From Erysipelotrichaceae bacterium (GTDB lineage Bacteria; Bacillota_I; Bacilli_A; Erysipelotrichales; Erysipelotrichaceae), in assembly GCA_016302195.1 (NCBI GenBank), contig JAEDOA010000040.1:1-11729 (forward strand): a stretch of DNA of 11,729 nt. The letters run 5' to 3'. The notes under the pieces were generated by a model. That model did not search any database. It was not told where the DNA came from and worked only from the letters and a program-made list of their open reading frames with translations. Position 1 is the stretch's first letter, and the number at the start of each line of letters is the position of its first letter. Both the position numbers and the translations under genes were made by a program. Shown one piece after another: positions 7,472-11,729 of this stretch.

Positions 7472-8131
7472 TCACATAAAATAAATAATATAAAATCCTA
7501 GCGAATTAATCGCTAAATTGCTCATAGAATGAACTAGATAGCTAGCTTTTAAAGATTTAAAGTGCAAACTAAATATTTGAAGAACAACAGAAGCAAGAAA
7601 TAAAAGGACAAGCATTAATACGAAAATAAACGCATTTCCCCAATTAGCAATCATCGATAAATGATATAAGCTAAACGATATTCCACTTACTAAATACGAA
7701 ATTAGTCTGTTATCAAAGCCATGAAAAATTAATCCTCTAAAGAAAATCTCTTCCAGCAAAGAATTGATAACAATAATATACGTAAAAACATATAGACAGT
7801 TCTGTTTTGTTATATTCTCTTTTATCAATAGGCTGTTTTCTATTTCACTAATATTTAAATAATCCTTTACCAATAAAAAGCCAATAATAAACAATATGTA
7901 TACACCAATTAATCCAGCATAGAATACCCAGGGAAGTTTTGCTTTATTAAAATAAACAGCTTCATCAAATCTTTTTTTAAATAAACCACAATAAACAACT
8001 ACACTTAATACAATATAGATGAACTTTATTACACTTTTAATCCAGTAACCCGGCATTAAAACAGCCTCAATAAAGTTCATTAAAACAACAAATAATGTAG
8101 CATCTATCAAAAGATATATTTTCTTTTTCAT
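7472..8131 (-). CDS. CPBP-family intramembrane glutamic endopeptidase (Abi/CAAX-like)
   Basis: This integral membrane protein has six to eight hydrophobic segments. It carries the CPBP signature; numbering from the upstream ATG at 8179 for reference, it has EEIFFR (E143, E144, R148), FSLYH (F169, H173) and HSMSN (H217, N221), in the last conserved helices. Family members include the eukaryotic Rce1 CAAX protease and bacterial proteins linked to bacteriocin immunity or membrane proteolysis; the substrate here is unknown. I choose the ATG at 8131 (219 residues) because AGGAG (8142-8138) lies 6 nt before it, while the ATG at 8179 (235 residues) has no SD and adds 16 mostly polar residues. The stop at 7472 lies 10 bp before sbcD and shares bases with its SD, so this is probably the first gene of the sbcD-sbcC operon. 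A functional link with SbcCD is not evident. Confidence 0.88.
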   Translation of the reverse strand: MKKKIYLLIDATLFVVLMNFIEAVLMPGYWIKSVIKFIYIVLSVVVYCGLFKKRFDEAVYFNKAKLPWVFYAGLIGVYILFIIGFLLVKDYLNISEIENSLLIKENITKQNCLYVFTYIIVINSLLEEIFFRGLIFHGFDNRLISYLVSGISFSLYHLSMIANWGNAFIFVLMLVLLFLASVVLQIFSLHFKSLKASYLVHSMSNLAINSLGFYIIYFM

Positions 8132-8173
8132 ATCTAACTCCTGGTAATATTTTACCACATCATCCATTGTTAT

Positions 8174-8202
8174 TTGCATTTTAATTGGCTAACTAGTACA
8201 AT
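8174..8202 (+). promoter_or_regulatory. Candidate promoter for the LURP-one gene
   Basis: TTGCAT (8174-8179) and TACAAT (8197-8202; 5 of 6 to TATAAT) are 17 bp apart, about 26 bp before ATG 8229. The -35 matches only 3 of 6. The gene begins right after a divergent neighbour, so a promoter must lie here, but the exact boxes are uncertain. Confidence 0.4.
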
Positions 8203-8207
8203 GGAAA
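8178..8207 (-). promoter_or_regulatory. Candidate promoter for the CPBP-sbcD-sbcC operon
   Basis: On the - strand TTTCCA (8207-8202; 4 of 6) and TAAAAT (8183-8178; 5 of 6) are 18 bp apart. Transcription would begin near 8171, downstream of the ATG at 8179 but upstream of the ATG at 8131, consistent with the shorter CPBP start. It overlaps the candidate + strand promoter almost completely. Support is weak because AT-rich DNA gives such matches by chance. Confidence 0.3.
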
Positions 8208-8228
8208 TAGAAAGCGAGTTGAATAACA

Positions 8229-8717
8229 ATGAAATATTATGTAGAACAAAGACTATTTAGTTTTTTTGATAAGTTTGATATATATGATGAAAATGGTGAT
8301 GTTGCCTATTATGTTGAAGGATCCTTTTTAAGTTTTGGCAAACAGTTTAGAATTTATGATAAACATAATAATCAAGTTGGCTACATCGAACAAAAAATCT
8401 TGACATTTTTACCTCAATTTGAAATATATGTTGATAATATTCATATTGGCACACTAGTTAAAGAGCTAACCTTTTTTAATCAGAATTACTATCTAAAGGA
8501 TAGTGATTTATCGATTCAAGGTGACATATTAGCCCATGATTATAAAATTATGGAAGGCGATATGATAGTAGCGACCATTTCAAAACAATGGTTTACTTTC
8601 GGTGATAAATACTTCATTGATATAATTGATGGCTTTGATGATATTATAGCCATCAGCATTATGCTTTCCATTGATGCAGTTATTGCAACAAGCTCAAATA
8701 CAACAACAACAAACTAG
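8229..8717 (+). CDS. LURP-one-related (YxjI-like, tubby-like fold) protein
   Basis: This 162-residue cytoplasmic protein opens MKYYVEQRLFSFFDKFDIYD, the characteristic beginning of bacterial LURP-one proteins such as B. subtilis YxjI. The body is a run of short beta-strand repeats of the type sFxxxFxIYDxxxxxVgyi (about residues 13-30, 34-52 and 56-73), then IGTLVKELTFF (76-86). It ends in a hydrophobic helix (FDDIIAISIMLSIDAVIA, about 136-154) and a Thr/Asn tail. This matches the 12-strand barrel around a central helix known for the tubby-like fold. The biochemical role of bacterial members is unknown; plant and animal relatives act in defence and in lipid scrambling or membrane binding. The SD is poor (GCGAG about 10 nt upstream), but the family N-terminus fixes ATG 8229. 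A terminator follows, so it is probably monocistronic. An out-of-frame ATG at 8201 opens a 19-codon overlapping reading frame of doubtful meaning. Confidence 0.85.
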   Translation: MKYYVEQRLFSFFDKFDIYDENGDVAYYVEGSFLSFGKQFRIYDKHNNQVGYIEQKILTFLPQFEIYVDNIHIGTLVKELTFFNQNYYLKDSDLSIQGDILAHDYKIMEGDMIVATISKQWFTFGDKYFIDIIDGFDDIIAISIMLSIDAVIATSSNTTTTN

Positions 8718-8729
8718 TTATTTTAAGTC

Positions 8730-8775
8730 AAAAAGCGATAAGCGATAAATTAGATTATCTTATCGCTTTTTCTTT
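8730..8775 (+). terminator. Terminator between the LURP-one gene and csoR
   Basis: AAAAAGCGATAAG (8730-8742) is fully complementary to CTTATCGCTTTTT (8759-8771), giving a 13-bp stem with a 16-nt loop and a T-rich 3' side (TTTTTCTTTT). GCGATAA occurs twice on the left side (8735-8741 and 8742-8748), so an alternative shorter hairpin with TTATCGC (8760-8766) is possible. It isolates the copper operon promoter 10 bp further on from read-through. Confidence 0.85.
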
Positions 8776-8784
8776 TACTACCTG

Positions 8785-8813
8785 TTGACGCATACCCATA
8801 TGGGGTATATAAT
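8785..8813 (+). promoter_or_regulatory. Sigma-A promoter of csoR-copA
   Basis: TTGACG (8785-8790; 5 of 6) and a perfect TATAAT (8808-8813) are separated by exactly 17 bp. Transcription should begin at about 8820. A promoter this strong fits a gene pair held down by a repressor. The spacer is occupied by one operator and the start site by another. Confidence 0.85.
8792..8808 (+). promoter_or_regulatory. CsoR operator 1, in the promoter spacer
   Basis: ATACCC (8792-8797) and GGGTAT (8803-8808) form a palindrome with a 5-bp centre (ATATG). CsoR operators are known as GC-tract palindromes of the type TAnACCC...GGGGTATA. The site fills the space between -35 and -10, so bound CsoR would block RNA polymerase. 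The assignment rests on pattern and position next to csoR. Confidence 0.8.
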
Positions 8814-8839
8814 ATAAATACCCTGTAGGGGTATTTATA
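8813..8839 (+). promoter_or_regulatory. CsoR operator 2, over the transcription start
   Basis: TATAAATACCC (8813-8823) and GGGTATTTATA (8829-8839) are perfect 11-bp arms around TGTAG. The core ATACCC-5-GGGTAT is the same as in operator 1, with centres 26 bp apart. It spans the expected start site and reaches the first bases of the csoR ribosome binding site. In RNA it could form an 11-bp stem just before AAGGAG, so an effect on translation is also conceivable. Confidence 0.78.
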
Positions 8840-8852
8840 AGGAGATAAAACA

Positions 8853-9161
8853 ATGACTGATAAAGAGATATGTTCTTGCCATGAAAAATCAACTGTCCGC
8901 TTGGAACAAGAAAGAAAAAAACTGATTCACCGCCTAAATAGAATTGAGGGGCAAATCCGGGGGATTAAAGGAATGGTTGAAAAAGATGCATACTGTCCAG
9001 ACATTTTAGTTCAATCGGCAGCTGTAAACGCTGCTATCAATGCTTTTAATAAGGAATTGCTAGCTAATCATATTAAAGGATGCGTTGTAAGAGATCTCAA
9101 AGATGGCAAGGATGAAGTTATTGATGAATTAGTGGTAACTTTACAAAAACTAATGAAATAA
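8853..9161 (+). CDS. csoR: CsoR-type copper-sensing transcriptional repressor
   Basis: This 102-residue all-helical protein of the CsoR/RcnR family (DUF156) should bind operator DNA as a tetramer and release it on binding Cu(I). The Cu(I) ligands are visible as Cys48, His73 and Cys77, in DAYCPDIL and ANHIKGC. Their spacing (25 and 4) is that of Mycobacterium and Bacillus CsoR, unlike the four-ligand nickel RcnR pattern. HRLNRIEGQIRGIKGMVEKD (26-45) is the conserved basic DNA-binding helix. An additional CSCH (7-10) lies in the N-terminal tail; it may be an extra metal site or just a variable tail. AAGGAG (8839-8844) lies 8 nt before the ATG. Two CsoR-type palindromes cover its promoter, so it is autoregulated. 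copA follows after 23 bp without a terminator, forming one operon. Confidence 0.95.
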   Translation: MTDKEICSCHEKSTVRLEQERKKLIHRLNRIEGQIRGIKGMVEKDAYCPDILVQSAAVNAAINAFNKELLANHIKGCVVRDLKDGKDEVIDELVVTLQKLMK

Positions 9162-9164
9162 AAA

Positions 9165-9169
9165 GGAGG
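9165..9169 (+). promoter_or_regulatory. copA ribosome binding site with long spacing
   Basis: AAGGAGG is a very strong SD, but its GGAGG end lies 15 nt before ATG 9185, against the usual 5-10. An in-frame TAA (9176-9178) lies in between and the only other in-frame candidate is ATT at 9182, so ATG 9185 is the practical start. The conserved HMA motif starts at residue 8, which agrees. Confidence 0.6.
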
Positions 9170-9184
9170 TGTAACTAATCTATT

Positions 9185-11713
9185 ATGGAACAATATTCTA
9201 TAACCGGCATGAGCTGTGCTGCTTGCAGCAGTCGAATTGAAAAAGCCGTATCAGCTGTTAATGGTGTAACTTCCTGCTCGGTCAGCCTACTTACAAATTC
9301 CATGGGTGTTGAAGGAACAGCCAGTGTGGATGATATCATCGCAGCAGTTAGAAATGCAGGATATGATGCTGCGCTAAAAAAAGCAAATGCCAATATAAAT
9401 ACACAACAGACTTTAGATGCTGATCCACTAAAAGACAAAGAAACTCCCGTTTTGAAAAGAAGACTTGTTTCTTCTATGATTTTTTGGCTAATATTGATGT
9501 ACTTTTCAATGGGTCATATGCTGCTGGATTGGCCATTACCTGCATTTTTTGATGGTAATCATGTAGCAATGGGCCTATTACAGCTGTTATTGACGACAAT
9601 TATTATGGTTATTAATCAGAAGTTCTTTATTAGTGGCTTTAAGAGTTTATTCCATCGTGCACCAAATATGGACACGTTGGTTGCTCTAGGTTCTGCAAGT
9701 GCATTCATCTATAGTACCTTTGCCCTATTTGCCATGACAGATGCTCAATTAAAAGGCAACATGGAGGCTGTAATGGTTTATATGGATGAATTCTATTTTG
9801 AATCAGCCGCTACAATTCTTACGTTGATTACTCTTGGCAAAATGCTTGAATCACGCTCAAAAGGTAAAACAACCGACGCATTAAAAAGCTTAATGAAATT
9901 GGCCCCAAAAACAGCTACAATTGAAAAAAATGGCATTGAAATGACAGTTTCAATTGATCAGCTTGCAAAGGGCGATATCTTTGTGGTCCGTCCAGGTGAA
10001 AGCATTCCTGTAGATGGTAAAGTTTTAGAGGGAAACAGTGCAGTTGATGAATCCACACTGACAGGTGAAAGTATACCAGTAGACAAAATGGTTGGAAGCT
10101 TAGTTTCCGCTGGAACGCTAAATCAATCCGGCTTTATTCGCTGTGAAGCCACAAGAGTCGGTCAGGACACTACACTATCACAGATTATTCAGATGGTATC
10201 TGATGCAGCAGCAACCAAAGCTCCTATCGCAAAGGTGGCAGATCAGGTTTCAGCAATATTTGTTCCTGCTGTAATTACGATTAGTGCAATCACAGTAATA
10301 GTATGGCTTCTAGTTGGTCAGACTAGCGGATTTGCATTAGCAAGAGGAATATCAGTCTTGGTAATTAGCTGCCCTTGCGCTCTTGGCCTTGCCACTCCTG
10401 TAGCTATTATGGTAGGCAACGGAATGGGAGCAAAAAACGGAATCTTATTTAAGAGTGCTGTTTCTTTGGAAAATACCGGAAAAACTCAAATTGTTGCTCT
10501 AGATAAAACTGGAACGATAACTATGGGTGAGCCTATGGTTACAGATATGATAACAGCAAATGGCAAAAGTGAAAAAGAATTGCTATCTATTGCTTATGCC
10601 CTAGAAATAAAAAGCGAGCATCCTTTAGCACGCGCAATTACTTCAAAGGCAATTGATCAAAATTTACAAGCTGTAAATGTACAACAGTTTAAGGCTTTGG
10701 CAGGAAATGGTCTTACCGGCTTACTAGATGATAAAACTCTGCTTGGCGGAAGTTATAAATTTATCAGCGAACAACTTTTTGTAAGTGATGAAATCAAGAT
10801 AAAATCAGAGCAAATCTCACAACAAGGAAAAACTCCCCTGCTTTTTGGCTACAATGGTGAACTATATGGTATTATAGCTGTAGCAGATACTATCAAAGAG
10901 GATAGCCCTTCAGCAATAAAAGAAATGCAGAATATGGGTATCCGTGTAGTAATGCTGACAGGAGATAACCAGCGCACAGCCCAAGCGATTGGAGCAAAGG
11001 CAGGTGTTGATGAAGTTATTGCGGGTGTACTGCCTGATGGCAAAGAAAATGTTATACAACAGCTAAAACAGCAAGGAAAAGTAATGATGGTTGGTGATGG
11101 AGTTAATGATGCCCCAGCTTTAACAAGTGCTGATATCGGGGTAGCGATTGGAGCAGGATCGGATGTTGCAATTGATGCGGCAGATGTAGTATTAATGAAA
11201 AGCAGTTTGTCTGATGTACCAGCAGCAATCCGGTTAAGCCGGGCAACTCTTAGAAACATTCACCAAAATCTATTTTGGGCATTTATCTATAATATCATTG
11301 GTATTCCTTTGGCAGCTGGCGTATTTATCAGCATCTTAGGCTGGCAATTGAATCCAATGTTTGCTGCAGCAGCAATGAGTTTATCTAGTTTTAGCGTGGT
11401 AAGTAACGCATTGCGCTTAAATTTCGTAAAGATGTATGATTCTAGTTTAGATCATAAAATCAAAAGTAAAATGAGTAACAAAACAAAAAAGGAGAAAAGA
11501 AATATGGAAAAAACATTAAAAATCGAAGGCATGATGTGCGGACATTGCGAAATGCATGTAAAAAAAGCTCTTGAGGCTATTGACGGAGTTAAAAAAGCTG
11601 AAGTAAGCCATACAAATGCAACAGCAGTATTAACACTTGAAAAAGAAGTATCTGATGATGTATTAAAAGAGGCTGTTGCAAATCAGGGCTATAAAGTTAC
11701 TGATATTAAGTAA
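9185..11713 (+). CDS. copA: CopA, Cu(I)-exporting P1B-1 ATPase with a C-terminal CopZ-like domain
   Basis: This membrane ATPase pumps Cu(I) out of the cytoplasm. Domains in order are: HMA domain (3-67) with GMSCAAC, copper-binding Cys11 and Cys14; eight predicted membrane segments near 94-114, 127-150, 163-185, 203-222, 355-377, 385-407 and a pair in 695-740; actuator TGES (293-296); CPC (396-398) in the ion path; DKTGT with phosphorylated Asp440; HP (479-480); and GDGVND (637-642). Y702-N703 and M731..S735 (MSLSS) are the TM7 and TM8 residues that define Cu(I) specificity. After the ATPase ends, a basic linker (about 750-773) leads to a second HMA domain (774-842) with GMMCGHC, Cys785 and Cys788. 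This domain is a complete CopZ, and it has its own SD and ATG. C-terminal HMA fusions of this kind occur, from memory, in other gut Firmicutes. The gene is regulated with csoR by the two upstream operators. Sixteen bases follow it in the window, with no feature visible. Confidence 0.97.
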   Translation: MEQYSITGMSCAACSSRIEKAVSAVNGVTSCSVSLLTNSMGVEGTASVDDIIAAVRNAGYDAALKKANANINTQQTLDADPLKDKETPVLKRRLVSSMIFWLILMYFSMGHMLLDWPLPAFFDGNHVAMGLLQLLLTTIIMVINQKFFISGFKSLFHRAPNMDTLVALGSASAFIYSTFALFAMTDAQLKGNMEAVMVYMDEFYFESAATILTLITLGKMLESRSKGKTTDALKSLMKLAPKTATIEKNGIEMTVSIDQLAKGDIFVVRPGESIPVDGKVLEGNSAVDESTLTGESIPVDKMVGSLVSAGTLNQSGFIRCEATRVGQDTTLSQIIQMVSDAAATKAPIAKVADQVSAIFVPAVITISAITVIVWLLVGQTSGFALARGISVLVISCPCALGLATPVAIMVGNGMGAKNGILFKSAVSLENTGKTQIVALDKTGTITMGEPMVTDMITANGKSEKELLSIAYALEIKSEHPLARAITSKAIDQNLQAVNVQQFKALAGNGLTGLLDDKTLLGGSYKFISEQLFVSDEIKIKSEQISQQGKTPLLFGYNGELYGIIAVADTIKEDSPSAIKEMQNMGIRVVMLTGDNQRTAQAIGAKAGVDEVIAGVLPDGKENVIQQLKQQGKVMMVGDGVNDAPALTSADIGVAIGAGSDVAIDAADVVLMKSSLSDVPAAIRLSRATLRNIHQNLFWAFIYNIIGIPLAAGVFISILGWQLNPMFAAAAMSLSSFSVVSNALRLNFVKMYDSSLDHKIKSKMSNKTKKEKRNMEKTLKIEGMMCGHCEMHVKKALEAIDGVKKAEVSHTNATAVLTLEKEVSDDVLKEAVANQGYKVTDIK
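11489..11494 (+). promoter_or_regulatory. Internal ribosome binding site for a nested copZ
   Basis: AAGGAG (11489-11494) inside copA lies 9 nt before the in-frame ATG at 11504, which is the first residue of the CopZ-like domain. The spacing is better than that of copA's own SD. The site sits in the A-rich linker codons for KKEK, where sequence composition alone could create it, so function is inferred. Confidence 0.55.
11504..11713 (+). CDS. copZ: CopZ-like copper chaperone, possible nested in-frame gene
   Basis: Starting from ATG 11504, in the copA frame, this gives a 69-residue protein. It is MEKTLKIEGMMCGHCEMHVK and onwards, with the beta-alpha-beta-beta-alpha-beta pattern of HMA domains and copper ligands Cys12 and Cys15 of the domain (GMMCGHC). 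Free CopZ proteins are 66-70 residues long, start just before the first strand and carry Cu(I) to CopA or CsoR. The start coincides exactly with the domain boundary, and a good SD precedes it. Either the two domains are made only as a fusion, or free CopZ is also made by internal initiation; the sequence supports the second as a real possibility but cannot prove it. No separate copZ is seen elsewhere in the window. Confidence 0.5.
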   Translation: MEKTLKIEGMMCGHCEMHVKKALEAIDGVKKAEVSHTNATAVLTLEKEVSDDVLKEAVANQGYKVTDIK

Positions 11714-11729
11714 TGTAAAAACATTATAC

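Noticed and set aside
8201..8260. Short + strand reading frame (19 codons) overlapping the LURP-one start
   Set aside because: No SD precedes the ATG at 8201, which also lies within the candidate -10 box, so it is probably not in the transcript.
9175..9438. An 87-codon - strand ORF opposite the CopA N-terminal HMA domain
   Set aside because: It is antisense to a clear HMA domain and runs through the copA SD; no SD or family match of its own.
10849..11259. A 136-codon - strand ORF opposite copA
   Set aside because: It covers the conserved GDGVND region of copA in antisense and has a low-complexity Ala/Ser/Ile/Thr composition; it is a shadow.

Overview
The window is AT-rich DNA (by eye around 35-40% GC) with strong AAGGAG/GGAGG ribosome binding sites. 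It holds a long-form pyrophosphate-dependent phosphofructokinase, a short DtxR-type regulator, a CsoR/CopA copper module with a fused CopZ domain, and a LURP-one protein. Together these suggest a low-GC, probably gut-associated anaerobic Firmicute, possibly of the Erysipelotrichia or Clostridia. The lineage is an inference, since there is no rRNA or other phylogenetic marker.

Layout: (1) Positions 1-960 carry no intact gene. They hold two decayed genes on the + strand. One is an unrecognised protein (about 26-491) with several frameshifts and nonsense codons, still followed by a good intrinsic terminator (503-537). The other (605 to about 896) is a frameshifted tandem Cys-rich domain protein of a type common in phages and mobile DNA. 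(2) Positions 965-8131 are six genes, all on the - strand and closely packed. In transcription order they are a CPBP-family membrane protein, sbcD, sbcC, a GNAT acetyltransferase, a DtxR/MntR-size metal regulator and PPi-phosphofructokinase, ending at a terminator whose hairpin contains the last stop codon. sbcD and sbcC overlap by 4 bp (ATGA), and the SD sequences of sbcD and the GNAT gene overlap the preceding stop codons, so the first four genes look translationally coupled. (3) Positions 8132-8228 are a divergent promoter region. (4) Positions 8229-8717 encode a LURP-one (YxjI-like) protein on the + strand with its own terminator. (5) Positions 8785-11713 are a copper-efflux operon, csoR-copA. 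Its promoter has a consensus -10 and a near-consensus -35 at 17-bp spacing and is covered by two CsoR-type palindromes.

How the genes work together: CsoR should sense Cu(I) and release the two operators, inducing itself and CopA. CopA has an N-terminal HMA domain, a P1B-1 ATPase core and, after a basic A-rich linker, a complete 69-residue CopZ-like domain. An in-frame ATG with a good SD precedes that domain exactly, so the gene may make both a CopA-CopZ fusion and free CopZ chaperone. SbcC and SbcD form the Mre11-Rad50-like nuclease for DNA hairpins and ends. The regulator next to the phosphofructokinase has Fe-type (DtxR/IdeR) ligands rather than Mn-type ones.

I found no wholly new system. 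The observations most worth testing are the nested copZ start, the doubly-operated csoR promoter and the decayed Cys-rich tandem-domain gene.
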